Shown here piece after piece: positions 33,590 through 43,372 of a stretch of DNA of 64,000 bases. Origin of the DNA: Cellvibrionaceae bacterium (GTDB taxonomy: Bacteria; Pseudomonadota; Gammaproteobacteria; Pseudomonadales; Cellvibrionaceae); contig JANQJP010000090.1 in NCBI GenBank assembly GCA_028281575.1, positions 1-64,000 of the forward strand, in the 5' to 3' direction. The position numbers and the translations under genes were made by a program. The notes beneath the pieces were generated by a model. It did not search any database. It was not told the origin of the DNA and saw nothing but the letters and a program-made list of their open reading frames with translations. Numbering within the stretch: the stretch's first letter is position 1; each line of letters opens with the position of its first letter.

Positions 33590-34426
33590 ATGACAAAAAA
33601 CGGCCACTATGCGGTGTTCGGCAACCCCATTAGCCAGTCGAAGTCCCCCCAAATTCACCATATTTTTGCTCGCCAGACAGATGAAGCCATTAGCTACACC
33701 AAACAGTTGGTCGAACTTGGTGATTTTGCTGAAGCAGCCCGGGAGTTCTTTGAGCTGGGTGGGCGCGGTCTCAATGTGACCGTGCCTTTTAAAGAGGATG
33801 CCTTTGATTATGCGGATGAACTCAGCGAGCGGGCAAAAACGGCAGGAGCTGTAAATACCCTGGCGCTGCGTGACGACGGCTCTGTGTTCGGTGATAACAC
33901 AGATGGTGCCGGCCTGGTCTGGGATATTTCTCAACGTTTAGGTTGGCCACTTGAGAGGCGGCGTGTGCTCATGCTTGGGGCTGGTGGTGCTGTGCGAGGG
34001 GTGTTACTGCCGCTAATGCAAGCTGGGCCAGGAGAACTGGTCATTGCCAATCGGACGGAATCAAAGGCAAATCAATTGGCCGAGACATTTAGTGGCCTGG
34101 GTAATATCGGTGCATGCGCATTTCAGAGTTTAAGTGAGCTCCCGGCCTTTGATGTCATTATTAATGGCACCTCTGCCAGCCTTGCCGGCGCCGTTCCAGA
34201 TATTCCTCGGTCGAGTTGCGATGCGCAGACCAAGGTCTATGACATGGCCTATGCAGATACCTTAACGCCCTTTTTAGCGTGGGCCGAAGACCAAGGCTGT
34301 GATGAGTTCGCCGATGGGTTTGGTATGCTTGTCGCCCAGGCCGCTGAGAGCTTTTACCTTTGGCGGGGTAAGCGACCCCGTATTGAGGTCACAATTAAAG
34401 AGCTGAGGCCTGTTCGTACGATATAG
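33590..34426 (+). CDS. aroE: Shikimate dehydrogenase
   Basis: This 278-residue NADP-dependent enzyme reduces 3-dehydroshikimate. Motifs are NPISQSKSPQIH (shikimate binding, residues about 12-23), NVTVPFKED (catalytic Lys, about 63), NTDGAG (catalytic Asp) and the nucleotide loop GAGGAVRGVL. The ATG at 33590 is five bases after the hemF stop. It is the last gene of the rightward block and is convergent with the large cytochrome gene, only 12 bases apart. Confidence 0.97.
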   Translation: MTKNGHYAVFGNPISQSKSPQIHHIFARQTDEAISYTKQLVELGDFAEAAREFFELGGRGLNVTVPFKEDAFDYADELSERAKTAGAVNTLALRDDGSVFGDNTDGAGLVWDISQRLGWPLERRRVLMLGAGGAVRGVLLPLMQAGPGELVIANRTESKANQLAETFSGLGNIGACAFQSLSELPAFDVIINGTSASLAGAVPDIPRSSCDAQTKVYDMAYADTLTPFLAWAEDQGCDEFADGFGMLVAQAAESFYLWRGKRPRIEVTIKELRPVRTI

Positions 34427-34438
34427 GCCCCAGCAAAT

Positions 34439-37400
34439 CTAGCCAGTTTTTTTGCGTCGACGCCGCAGACCCAAGGCCGCTGCTGCTAGGCCAGTGATTA
34501 GCAGCAGATCTGAACTACCGCCACCAGAACTCCCTCCCGAGCCTGGGATTAAACTGCCACCGCTGCCATTGCCCGATACAGAATTTGGTTCAGATTCGTC
34601 ATCTGCTACTGCGGGGTCCTCCGCAGGTTCAGGTGCGTCAGGGTCTGGAAGTGATGGTGGTGGCGACGCTGAGCCGTCAGGTCCGGGCAAACTCGGTGTA
34701 GGCGCAGGGTTTGGCTCTTCGTCGCCTGATGGTATTACTGTCGTGACATCAATACCCAAGTCTGTTTCGTCGCTTGGCGCGCTATTCGTATCAAGTTGCA
34801 GCAGGAACTGGATAAGCGATGCTTTGTTGGATGCCGACAAGTTGAGCACTTTAGTGTGCGCCTCGGCGGAAGTGATGTCCTCGCTCGTGCTCACCGTAAG
34901 GTCATCGATGGTGATGTACATATCGCTGGTGCCGCCTGGGTAGGTGAGCACGACTGAATTATCCGTGCCCGCGTTCAGTTCGACCTCGATCGCCGAAGTC
35001 TCGCCGTAATTACCTCTGCGCCAATCGAGTGGCGGCGTATGTTCCAGTTCCACTTGGTAGTCGGCTCCGTTAACACGCACATTTACCGTGCGTTCAGTTT
35101 CAGATTGAACGCCGGTATAGCGAAAGCGCAGGAACGCCTGGCCGCCTTCTCCACCATCGATGTTTTCGAAGGTGAGGCTGTTGTTATTGTTGCCTCGAAT
35201 AGAATGCCCGTTCGAGCCGCGAAGATATTCGTGTCCGCGGATCTGGGCGGTGCCAGAGCGGATTGCGTCTTCAGCCTGGTATACGGCACCGCCTACAGTG
35301 CTAAAAACATCGTTTATCGTTTTAGCGCTGCCATCATGCAAGTAGGGTGCGGATGCAAAAACACCGAGTAAGGTGGGTGTTTTCAAGCCAGGTAGTTTTT
35401 CGCCCAGACGCATACCCGAATAAGTGCGCATGCTGCCGACATCGTGCAGCAGGCCGTCGGTAAAAGCATCACCCTGGTGGCAGGTATGACAGCCCTGATC
35501 GATAAAGGTTTGTCGACCAGAAAGTGCTTGGGCTGTCAGTCCTCCGGTACTCGTGCGGTGAGGGCTTTTCGGAAGAGACGCTTTACCTAATGAGCTGACG
35601 TAAGCTGCGAGTGCATCCAAGTCACTACTCATTCCTGCTTTTGGTGCTCCCAACGTCGTGTTAGCAGCGCTAAACTGCTCGTCGCTTAAGAAACCTTCGC
35701 CGAGAAAGGCGCCGCGTATATCGTGCTCAAAATCCTGGATTTCATCAAAATTCCCCGACCAGTGGGCAGCGCCAAAGCGCACGCCTCCTTTACCAAGCAG
35801 CGATGTTGTATTTCTTAAGCCTTCGCCGCGCCCGGTAAAGTCCCAGGTACGGCCATCGTGGCCGCCGTCGACGTGGCAGGTCGCACAGCTGATATAGCCT
35901 TCAGCGCTCATGCGTTCGTCCGCAGCGTTATAGAAGATACGTTTCCCGCGCAACACCGTCTCTGGTAGTGCTTCGTCGGCGACTATGGGAATATGCTGGG
36001 CCGCTGGGCTGGTATTGCCCTGTCCAATGAACGCGCTCATATCGAGGCGAGTGACGGACCGGTCCATAAAGTTTTTAACGTAGAGTTTTTCGTTCCGGGT
36101 ATCGAAGCATAGGCTCTGCGGTGCATGCTCTGCGGGCAAATGCGCGATGACGTTGCCGAGGTTGCCGTCGACACCGTGATTAATCATATCCAGGGCCTGC
36201 ACGGTGTTGGTACCCTGGAAGGCAACAAATAGATATTCGCCGTTGGGTGAAAACTGCAGGGCTGAAGGAGAATCGGCGTTGTCGAAGTCAATGCGCAGGT
36301 CGTACATATCGACACCCTGTTCTCCACTCATGTCGAGCGTTGCCATCACGGTGCGTACGGTATTGTCGTCGTCCAAATCATTGGTTGTATCGATCCCTGA
36401 CCAAAGAATCAGGCTTCGATCAACATTGTCCTTTTTACCGACGACGTAGGCGCGTGAACCATCTGGGCTGAAGGTAATTCCGGCGAGATAGTTCGGCACG
36501 CCGCGACCGCTTTGCAAGGTGTCCGCGCCGTAGTCTTTTATGAGTCTGATAGTGCCTTCAAGTTCGAGTGTCGACGCGTTTAGTTGCCACACCTCGCCCC
36601 AATTAAGGTCGGAAATAAAGCGTGTAACGAGCAACGTTTCACCATCTGGTGACAGCGCCATCGCCGCTGCGAAAGGCCCTAGCTCGGTTTGAGCAGTGAT
36701 TTCACGGTTCAAGGTGTTTATCGCGATGACTTCGCCGGAACCGTAGAGGCTCACATAGGCGGTGAAACCATCCGGGCTCATAACCAATCCATAAGGTGAT
36801 GAGCCGTACCCGGTGTCAACTGAGTCAATGACCTCTCCGTCAGCATTGAGAATGGTGATAGCGTCATCGGTAAAGCTGGTAACCCATGTTTCATTCAAGC
36901 TCGTAACGGCTACGGATTTTGGCTTCGCCCCTGTGTTGTACTCGCCGACGAGTTCAGAGGTCTGGCTATTTATCGCGGTGACGGTGTTGTTATCAGGGTT
37001 AACTGCGTAGACCAGGTCGTTCTCGATATCACAGGCGAGCTGAGAAGAGCTCAAAAACCGGTTTTCGTCTGAACCATCACTAATTGCCGTGAGTACAGTA
37101 ACGTTTGTACTGCCCAATACTTGTTCGGAGGATGAGTCGCGCACTTGAACATTTATGCGATAAAAGCCCGGCTCATCGTAGGTGATAGAGGCAATACTCG
37201 ACGTGGTCCAATCACCGTAACCATTGCCATCAGCGAGATTAAAGCGGTATTCGATGGCGTCGCCGTCGGGATCGCTAGCAAGTGCTCGCACTTCGATTTC
37301 GGTTCCGAGAGCTACGGTGTTTGCAGGAATGGCAACAACTGAATCTACTACTGGAGCAGCGTTTATCGGCTCTGGAGTAGGCGCAGGGGTTGGCGTGGGT

Positions 37401-38869
37401 GTAGGGGTCGGTGTTGGCGCCGGGCTCGGTGTAGGTGTCGGCGCTGGCGTTGGGTCTGGCGTAGGTGAATTGTCGATTTCTCCTCCAGTAGAGAACCTGA
37501 AGCTAAGACCCTGCATGCCGTTGTTCGCTGCATCCAGGATGCCACCCTCAACAAAGGTTACCTCGTAAGTAGCGTTATTTTCCAGATAATCGATTGGGTC
37601 TATCGTCAAGACACCGCTGTGGTTAAGCACATATTGGAACGGTACCAGCGCGCCACCGACTTCGCGCAGAATTAAATTCTCACCAGGCACGATTGTCTCG
37701 GTTTGTAGTGTTTCGGGAATCGTTGCGGTTATTGGCGCAAAGACGGGGTAATCTTCCTGCCCATCCCGCGGAATATGATAGTTGACATAGGGGCCGCGCA
37801 AATCGGGTTCAGCCTGATGCGCAAAGATGGACATCCCCGCAGTATTGTTGCCTGCATCCCAGCGGCTCATTCCTCCAAAAACAACCAAATTGCCCAGCGG
37901 CATCGAAAACTGGTTAGTACCGACAGCGGTGGGGTTGTCGATATCGAATTCGAGTACGACTTCGCAGGCCTCTATATCTATTTTCCAATGAGCTGTGAAG
38001 GCATATTCATCCTGAAAGTTGACATACATCGGTGTGTTAGATGGGTGATCGAGCGATAGATCACAGGTCATGCGCAGATTGGTAGGGTCTGAGAAGTCGA
38101 CAGCGATAAAGCGGTTGGGGCTGCGCGAAGCGAAAATAACGTGGTGTCCCCAAATTTCAGTCCAATAACCGCCGATATTATTCTCTTTCAGTACATCGAG
38201 CAGCTTCGGGTTTGATGGGTCAGAAACATCGTAGGTGGCAACACCAGAATTTGTCTGGTCTGAAGCGTAGATCATGAGATTGCCGATAAAATGAGGAAAG
38301 CCTTGGACGCCGGTGAGGCCCAGGTGGTCCCATTCGGCGACGCGTTCGCCGTCCAGCTCAATCCACGAGAAACCAGAGGGGTTGTTATAACTCCAAAAAG
38401 TGCGTGCAGCCCAGGGGCGCATCATTGCACTGCTTTCCCAGTGTCCGTCTGGGCCAGTCCATTCGACGTGCTCTAATGGCCCGTCGCCAGTATATCTTAG
38501 GGCATTTCTAGGAAAGCCTCCGATATAGAGTTCGTTACCGCTTTTTATCAGGCCGTGGGCGCGAAACGGGTGCTTGGTATCTTGAAATGTGTTGAGTTGC
38601 CGTGGACTGCGCGGTTCGGAGATATCCCAGGAACGCACGAGAAAATCGCTGCCTGGGGGGCTAGACGGTTTTTCCGGGACCGTGACCACACGCCCGCCTA
38701 TGTATTCGATGATGGCTAGGCGCCCCATTTGAGGAGCAACGGGTCCGGCTAGCCGTTCACCCGGGGTTTGGGGCTCGTTTGGAAAACCTTGAGAGTGAAC
38801 GGTTTGACTGACTGCCACCGCCAATAATGCGGGGCTAAACCACTTAAAGAGCTTAGGGTTAGGTAACAT
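34439..38869 (-). CDS. Giant secreted beta-propeller / di-haem cytochrome protein with CBM-like domain and C-terminal sorting tail
   Basis: This 1476-residue protein starts with a signal peptide (to about residue 26). Residues about 40-390 look like LVIVD/choice-of-anchor repeats ([25 protein letters not shown]). A bacterial Ig-like domain (about 375-460) and a Pro-Thr linker (about 466-500) lead to a PKD/Ig-like domain (about 505-590). A YVTN-type beta-propeller follows (about 610-930). Two c-type haem motifs, C995-ATCH and C1127-HTCH, sit in a di-haem peroxidase/MauG-like region that includes [17 protein letters not shown]. Residues about 1195-1326 resemble a CBM6/35 carbohydrate-binding domain. 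The tail is Gly/Ser-rich, then a hydrophobic helix ([14 protein letters not shown]) and RRRRKK, like GlyGly-CTERM proteins handled by rhombosortase. A surface redox role is inferred; the substrate is unknown. Confidence 0.85.
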   Translation of the reverse strand: MLPNPKLFKWFSPALLAVAVSQTVHSQGFPNEPQTPGERLAGPVAPQMGRLAIIEYIGGRVVTVPEKPSSPPGSDFLVRSWDISEPRSPRQLNTFQDTKHPFRAHGLIKSGNELYIGGFPRNALRYTGDGPLEHVEWTGPDGHWESSAMMRPWAARTFWSYNNPSGFSWIELDGERVAEWDHLGLTGVQGFPHFIGNLMIYASDQTNSGVATYDVSDPSNPKLLDVLKENNIGGYWTEIWGHHVIFASRSPNRFIAVDFSDPTNLRMTCDLSLDHPSNTPMYVNFQDEYAFTAHWKIDIEACEVVLEFDIDNPTAVGTNQFSMPLGNLVVFGGMSRWDAGNNTAGMSIFAHQAEPDLRGPYVNYHIPRDGQEDYPVFAPITATIPETLQTETIVPGENLILREVGGALVPFQYVLNHSGVLTIDPIDYLENNATYEVTFVEGGILDAANNGMQGLSFRFSTGGEIDNSPTPDPTPAPTPTPSPAPTPTPTPTPTPAPTPEPINAAPVVDSVVAIPANTVALGTEIEVRALASDPDGDAIEYRFNLADGNGYGDWTTSSIASITYDEPGFYRINVQVRDSSSEQVLGSTNVTVLTAISDGSDENRFLSSSQLACDIENDLVYAVNPDNNTVTAINSQTSELVGEYNTGAKPKSVAVTSLNETWVTSFTDDAITILNADGEVIDSVDTGYGSSPYGLVMSPDGFTAYVSLYGSGEVIAINTLNREITAQTELGPFAAAMALSPDGETLLVTRFISDLNWGEVWQLNASTLELEGTIRLIKDYGADTLQSGRGVPNYLAGITFSPDGSRAYVVGKKDNVDRSLILWSGIDTTNDLDDDNTVRTVMATLDMSGEQGVDMYDLRIDFDNADSPSALQFSPNGEYLFVAFQGTNTVQALDMINHGVDGNLGNVIAHLPAEHAPQSLCFDTRNEKLYVKNFMDRSVTRLDMSAFIGQGNTSPAAQHIPIVADEALPETVLRGKRIFYNAADERMSAEGYISCATCHVDGGHDGRTWDFTGRGEGLRNTTSLLGKGGVRFGAAHWSGNFDEIQDFEHDIRGAFLGEGFLSDEQFSAANTTLGAPKAGMSSDLDALAAYVSSLGKASLPKSPHRTSTGGLTAQALSGRQTFIDQGCHTCHQGDAFTDGLLHDVGSMRTYSGMRLGEKLPGLKTPTLLGVFASAPYLHDGSAKTINDVFSTVGGAVYQAEDAIRSGTAQIRGHEYLRGSNGHSIRGNNNNSLTFENIDGGEGGQAFLRFRYTGVQSETERTVNVRVNGADYQVELEHTPPLDWRRGNYGETSAIEVELNAGTDNSVVLTYPGGTSDMYITIDDLTVSTSEDITSAEAHTKVLNLSASNKASLIQFLLQLDTNSAPSDETDLGIDVTTVIPSGDEEPNPAPTPSLPGPDGSASPPPSLPDPDAPEPAEDPAVADDESEPNSVSGNGSGGSLIPGSGGSSGGGSSDLLLITGLAAAALGLRRRRKKTG

Positions 38870-39185
38870 CTCTATACCAAAGATTTGCAGATTAAAGACT
38901 GATTATAGGTGGGCAAATATGGGCGCTAAGAGGATTTTGATGACAGGCCGCGCATTTTGTGAATTTGCTCGAAGTCGCTATTTCAAAGCGTGATGGGCTG
39001 CTCAAATTATTAATAACACTAGTTGTTTGGCACGCATCGTCTCCCGATGTTTTGGTTATAAAAATATGACTGTACCGAAGTCAGCTATGATCATAGTGGC
39101 TGCTGCATGAAATCAGCTTTGTTTCGTAACAATAAAAAAGCAATAATGTCACGGCTTTTTTATTCATAAGTTTCCGGGGGTTTCG
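38870..39185. other. Divergent intergenic region upstream of the cytochrome gene and rmlA
   Basis: This 316-base gap must contain both divergent promoters. The visible structure is one 11-base inverted repeat (39131-39141 with 39154-39164). No JUMPstart/ops word (GGCGGTAG) and no gene were seen. Confidence 0.6.
39131..39164. promoter_or_regulatory. Inverted repeat in the rmlA leader
   Basis: AATAAAAAAGC (39131-39141) and GCTTTTTTATT (39154-39164) are exact complements separated by 12 bases. The element lies 22 bases before the rmlA start. Its right arm has a T-run, so it could act as a weak terminator/attenuator in the leader or as a protein-binding palindrome. Confidence 0.5.
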
Positions 39186-40064
39186 TTGAGGAAGGGAATA
39201 ATTTTGGCTGGTGGCAGTGGGACGCGATTGTATCCGCTGACCATGGTTGTCAGTAAACAGCTAATGCCCGTTTACGACAAACCCATGATTTATTATCCGC
39301 TTGCGACTTTGATGCAGGCAGGGATTCGCGAAATTCTCATCATCAGTACTCCTGTTGAGCTGCCGCGTTTTCAGGCGCTCCTTGGTGACGGTTCGGCCTG
39401 GGGCATCAGCCTTAGCTATGCGGAGCAGGCGCGACCAGAGGGTCTGGCTCAAGCTTTTTTGATAGGCAAGGCATTTTTGGCTGGCTCAGCAGCAGCACTT
39501 GTGCTGGGCGATAACCTCTTTTATGGCCACGACCTTGTTGTTTCGCTTAAACGTGCAAATGAGCGAATGGCAGGTGCTACTGTCTTCGGTTACCATGTTG
39601 CCAATCCGCGCGCCTACGGTGTGATCGATTTTGACGCCGATGGTAAAGCGCTCTCAATTGAAGAAAAACCCGCTGAACCAAAATCAAATTACGCGGTTCC
39701 TGGCTTGTATTTCTTTGATGAGCACGTCTGTGACCTTGCATCTAAGGTCAAACCTTCCCAAAGGGGGGAGTTGGAAATTACTGATGTCATCGAAACCTAT
39801 CTGCACCGCGGTGAGCTGAGGGTTGAAATCATGGGGCGTGGTACGGCATGGCTCGATACTGGTACCCATGACAGCCTGTTGGATGCAGCGCAATTCATAG
39901 AGACCATTGAAAAGCGGCAGGGCCTCAAGGTGAACTGCCCGGAAGAAGTTGCATTTCGCGCTGGGTTTATTAGCGCAGATCAGCTGCGAGAGCTCGCAGC
40001 GCCTTTGCGAAAAAGCGGTTACGGCGAGTACCTGCTCAACCTGCTTGAGACCAAGGTGTTTTAA
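39186..40064 (+). CDS. rmlA: Glucose-1-phosphate thymidylyltransferase
   Basis: This 292-residue enzyme performs the first step of dTDP-L-rhamnose synthesis. The nucleotidyltransferase motif [20 protein letters not shown] (residues about 9-28) and later [14 protein letters not shown] and EEKP are intact. The start is TTG at 39186 with CCGGGGG upstream; no ATG precedes the conserved glycine loop. It overlaps rmlC by one base, and all four rml genes follow in the order A-C-D-B. Confidence 0.97.
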   Translation: MRKGIILAGGSGTRLYPLTMVVSKQLMPVYDKPMIYYPLATLMQAGIREILIISTPVELPRFQALLGDGSAWGISLSYAEQARPEGLAQAFLIGKAFLAGSAAALVLGDNLFYGHDLVVSLKRANERMAGATVFGYHVANPRAYGVIDFDADGKALSIEEKPAEPKSNYAVPGLYFFDEHVCDLASKVKPSQRGELEITDVIETYLHRGELRVEIMGRGTAWLDTGTHDSLLDAAQFIETIEKRQGLKVNCPEEVAFRAGFISADQLRELAAPLRKSGYGEYLLNLLETKVF

Positions 40065-40612
40065 TGCAGTTTATCGAAACCGCGATTCCCGACGTAAAAA
40101 TTATAGAAACCAAGGTTTTTGGCGACGCGCGCGGCTTTTTTATGGAGACGTTCCGCACCGAAACCTTTAACAAAAATTGCGGTCAGCGAGATTTTGTACA
40201 AGAAAACCACAGCATGTCTACGGCCGGTATCTTGCGAGGACTGCATTATCAAATTCAGCAAACTCAAGGCAAGCTGGTGCGTGTGACGCGCGGTAGCGTT
40301 TTTGATGTAGCCGTTGATATGCGTCAATCCTCAGTGACGTTCGGCAAATGGGTTGGTGTGGCGTTATCTGCTGAAAACAAGCGCCAGCTCTGGGTACCAG
40401 AAGGGTTTGCACACGGCTTTTATGTCACTAGCGAGGAAGCGGAGTTTGTATATAAGTGCACAGACTACTATGCTCCAGAATTTGAACGGTCTCTGCGCTG
40501 GAATGACCCGAGTGTCGGGGTCGATTGGCCTTTGCTCGATTCTGCCGCTCCCAAACTATCTGCGAAAGATGAGGCAGGTATGGATTGGGAAAGCGCCGAT
40601 AAATTCGATTAG
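40064..40612 (+). CDS. rmlC: dTDP-4-dehydrorhamnose 3,5-epimerase
   Basis: This 182-residue cupin enzyme performs the third step of dTDP-rhamnose synthesis. Conserved stretches include GDARGFFMETF, FVQENHSMSTAGILRGLHYQ (catalytic His region), VAVDMR and PEGFAHGFYV. ATG at 40064 overlaps the rmlA stop (TAATG), so the genes are coupled. Confidence 0.97.
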   Translation: MQFIETAIPDVKIIETKVFGDARGFFMETFRTETFNKNCGQRDFVQENHSMSTAGILRGLHYQIQQTQGKLVRVTRGSVFDVAVDMRQSSVTFGKWVGVALSAENKRQLWVPEGFAHGFYVTSEEAEFVYKCTDYYAPEFERSLRWNDPSVGVDWPLLDSAAPKLSAKDEAGMDWESADKFD

Positions 40613-40624
40613 ATTTCTATTCTG

Positions 40625-41500
40625 ATGAAAATACTTGTTACTGGTGCTTCAGGTCAATTAGCTCGTGAACTTGAATTGACAGTGCCCACCAATGTCGAGC
40701 TCATTAGCGCCTCGAAAAGCGAGTTGGACATTTCCGATTTGGCGAGTGTGCGAGCATACCTGGACCGCTATTCCCCCAACGCGATTATCAATGCTGCTGC
40801 GTATACGGCCGTGGATAAAGCAGAAGAAGATGTGGAACGCGCCTACGCAGTAAATCAAAATGGTCCGGCCAATCTGGCGCAGGCGAGTGCAAATCATTGC
40901 TATGTATTGCATGTATCGACAGATTTTGTTTTTGATGGCACACGAAATACCCCTTACCGGCCTGACGACGCGCCCGCGCCGCAGAGCGTATATGGTAAGA
41001 GCAAGTGTGCTGGAGAAATTAAGTTGGCCGAGCATAAAGCATCCAATTGGGCGATTATTCGCACCTCCTGGGTTTACTCGGTACACGGCAGTAATTTTGT
41101 GAAATCCATGTTGCGCTATATGGCGGAGCGGCCCGAGCTGAATATAGTTGTCGACCAAGTTGGCAGTCCGACGTGGGCGAAAGGCTTGGCGCAGGTTTGC
41201 TGGCAAGCTGTGGCCAACGGCATCCAGGGAATATATCACTGGAGCGATGCCGGTGTAGCGAGTTGGTATGACTTTGCAGAAGTCATACAGTCTTTGGGTT
41301 TGGAATATGGTTTGCTGGACGCAACGGCGAGGCTTAATGCCATTCCAACGGAAGCTTACCCGCTGCCTGCCACTCGACCCGCATACAGCGTGCTGGATAA
41401 GTCGAAGATACTAAAGGCGTTGCCTGAGTTGAAAAACCTGCATTGGCAAAAGCAGCTCAGGTCCATGTTTGACGAAATGAAGAGATTGAGTAATAGCTGA
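40625..41500 (+). CDS. rmlD: dTDP-4-dehydrorhamnose reductase
   Basis: This 291-residue short-chain dehydrogenase performs the last step to dTDP-L-rhamnose. The nucleotide-binding motif is TGASGQLAREL (residues about 6-16). The catalytic YGKSK lies near 122. STDFVFDG and RTSWVYS are typical of RmlD. It is 12 bases after rmlC and overlaps rmlB by one base. Confidence 0.97.
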   Translation: MKILVTGASGQLARELELTVPTNVELISASKSELDISDLASVRAYLDRYSPNAIINAAAYTAVDKAEEDVERAYAVNQNGPANLAQASANHCYVLHVSTDFVFDGTRNTPYRPDDAPAPQSVYGKSKCAGEIKLAEHKASNWAIIRTSWVYSVHGSNFVKSMLRYMAERPELNIVVDQVGSPTWAKGLAQVCWQAVANGIQGIYHWSDAGVASWYDFAEVIQSLGLEYGLLDATARLNAIPTEAYPLPATRPAYSVLDKSKILKALPELKNLHWQKQLRSMFDEMKRLSNS

Positions 41501-42603
41501 TGGCAAGAGTGCTTTTGGTGACCGGCGGTGCGGGTTTTATCGGCGCAAACTTTGTTCACTATTGGTTGGCAAAGTACCCCGAGGACAACGTTGTTGTGCT
41601 TGATGCACTGACATATGCGGGTAACTTAGCGAGTTTGGATGCTGTTAAAGACGCTGCCACTTACACGTTTGTGCGCGGTGACATATGTGATCAGGCGCTG
41701 ATCGAAAAGTTATTGCGTGAGCACGGGGTCGATACCTTGGTGCATTTTGCTGCAGAATCTCACGTTGATCGGTCAATTACGGGTCCAGACGCGTTTATAG
41801 AAACCAACGTTATTGGCACCCACAGTTTGTTGAAGGCCGCGAAAAAGATTTGGTTAGATGAGGGACAGAACCCCGAAAATCACCGCTTTCACCATGTTTC
41901 TACTGACGAAGTTTACGGCACACTCACCGCCGATGATCCGGCGTTCAGTGAGACCACAGCCTACGCCCCGAATTCTCCCTATTCCGCGAGTAAGGCCGCA
42001 TCCGACCACCTGGTCCGAGCCTACCATCATACCTATGGGCTCAAGGTTACGACGTCAAACTGCTCAAATAACTATGGCCCATTTCACTTCCCTGAAAAGT
42101 TGATTCCGCTTGTAATTACGAATATTTTGCATAACAAAGCCCTCCCGATTTATGGTGATGGTCAGCAGGTTCGCGATTGGCTTTATGTTGTCGACCACGC
42201 CCGCGGTATAGATCTCATTCTTGAAAAGGGTGTGATTGGTGAGACCTATAACATTGGTGGAATCAACGAATGGGCGAATATTGATATTGTAAAACTCATA
42301 TGCGAATTGATGGACAAAGCTTTCGCCAGTGACCCTGCGCTTGCACAACGCTTCCCAGCTGCCGTTGCAGCCAATGCGGGCGATTCGCAAAGCCTTATTA
42401 CTTACGTCAAAGACAGGCCCGGTCATGATCGCCGCTATGCTATTGATCCTGCCAAGGCAAATAGTGAACTTGGCTATCAACCGGCGGAGACTTTTGAGAC
42501 AGGCATACGCAAGACGCTGAATTGGTATATAGATAACACTGATTGGTGGGAAAAGGTAATGGATGGTTCGTATCGAAACTGGATTGAAAAGCAATACGGA
42601 TAA
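41500..42603 (+). CDS. rmlB: dTDP-glucose 4,6-dehydratase
   Basis: This 367-residue extended short-chain dehydrogenase performs the second step of dTDP-rhamnose synthesis. Motifs are GGAGFIGANFVHYW (NAD binding), HFAAESHVDRSI, the catalytic YSASKAASDHLV and NCSNNYGPFHFPEKLIPL. It ends the A-C-D-B run. Having rmlB last is less common than the rmlBDAC order. A 134-base gap then separates it from the export genes. Confidence 0.97.
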   Translation: MARVLLVTGGAGFIGANFVHYWLAKYPEDNVVVLDALTYAGNLASLDAVKDAATYTFVRGDICDQALIEKLLREHGVDTLVHFAAESHVDRSITGPDAFIETNVIGTHSLLKAAKKIWLDEGQNPENHRFHHVSTDEVYGTLTADDPAFSETTAYAPNSPYSASKAASDHLVRAYHHTYGLKVTTSNCSNNYGPFHFPEKLIPLVITNILHNKALPIYGDGQQVRDWLYVVDHARGIDLILEKGVIGETYNIGGINEWANIDIVKLICELMDKAFASDPALAQRFPAAVAANAGDSQSLITYVKDRPGHDRRYAIDPAKANSELGYQPAETFETGIRKTLNWYIDNTDWWEKVMDGSYRNWIEKQYG

Positions 42604-42737
42604 TATTGGCGTAGAATCTGCAGGCTCGGTGGATATTTTAATAATTGGGTGTATTGACCGCGTATATAAGTGACTTCGCATAAAAAATACGTCGGTATTC
42701 CTTACATTTGTACAACTTCGTTTTTGAGGACTTGATA

Positions 42738-43355
42738 ATGAATAAGCTCAAGATGGCATTTTTGTGTGTGTTGTCGCTAGTTATTGTTGGCTGCGGTTCC
42801 AACCAGATCGCATCCAGCTCTGCACCCGCAGAGGTTGGCGATAAGTATGCGGTATACAAAATAGGTGTGGGCGACCAACTGACAGTCAGCGTTTGGCGTA
42901 ACCCAGAGTTGAGTTTGGATGTCCCTGTGCGTCCAGATGGAAAAATTTCGATGCCGCTTGTTGGGGATATTGAAGCGGCGGGCCATTCGGCTGCCGAGCT
43001 GAGTGAAGCTCTGAGAGCGGAGTTGGTAAATTATATTCGCAATCCGCAAGTCGCGGTTATTGTTACCAGCGCGACTAGCACCGATTACCAGAGACGAGTG
43101 CGAGTAACGGGCGCGATTGAAAAGCCCTTGTCCCTGCCCCATCGCGACGGAATGACGGTACTGGATCTTGTGTTGGAAGCGGGCGGTTTAACAGAATTTG
43201 CGGTACCAAACCGGGCGGTGCTTTACCGTAAAACTGGAGAAGGCGTACAAGCTCATAGTGTGAGACTTGGAGATATTCTCAACAAGGGAAAATTAGAAAC
43301 GAACTATAATCTGGCGCCTTCCGATATCGTTTCTGTTCCCGAGAGAACGTTTTAA
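42738..43355 (+). CDS. Polysaccharide export outer-membrane lipoprotein (Wza/EpsE-like)
   Basis: This 205-residue protein starts MNKLKMAFLCVLSLVIVGCGS, a lipoprotein signal with the lipobox VVGC-type cysteine. A poly-export domain follows (IGVGDQLTVSVWRNPELS; RPDGKISMPLVGDIEA) and then one SLBB domain (RVTGAIEKPLSLPHRDGMTV). It lacks the long C-terminal barrel helix region of E. coli Wza, resembling the short exporter found with XrtA-type EPS systems. A GAGGA site 8 bases upstream of the ATG supports the start. Confidence 0.92.
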   Translation: MNKLKMAFLCVLSLVIVGCGSNQIASSSAPAEVGDKYAVYKIGVGDQLTVSVWRNPELSLDVPVRPDGKISMPLVGDIEAAGHSAAELSEALRAELVNYIRNPQVAVIVTSATSTDYQRRVRVTGAIEKPLSLPHRDGMTVLDLVLEAGGLTEFAVPNRAVLYRKTGEGVQAHSVRLGDILNKGKLETNYNLAPSDIVSVPERTF

Positions 43356-43372
43356 TTACTGGTTAAATATCT

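Noticed and set aside
34452-34943. 163-codon plus-strand frame opposite the cytochrome gene end
   Set aside because: Ser/Gly/Pro-rich complement of the Gly-Ser tail; a shadow frame.
37370-37470. GT-rich stretch that could be read as a tandem DNA repeat
   Set aside because: It simply encodes the Pro-Thr linker of the large surface protein; no separate repeat element is needed.
40658-41239. 193-codon minus-strand frame opposite rmlD, and a 205-codon one opposite rmlB (42064-42681)
   Set aside because: Both are antisense to conserved coding sequence and lack homology-like motifs.
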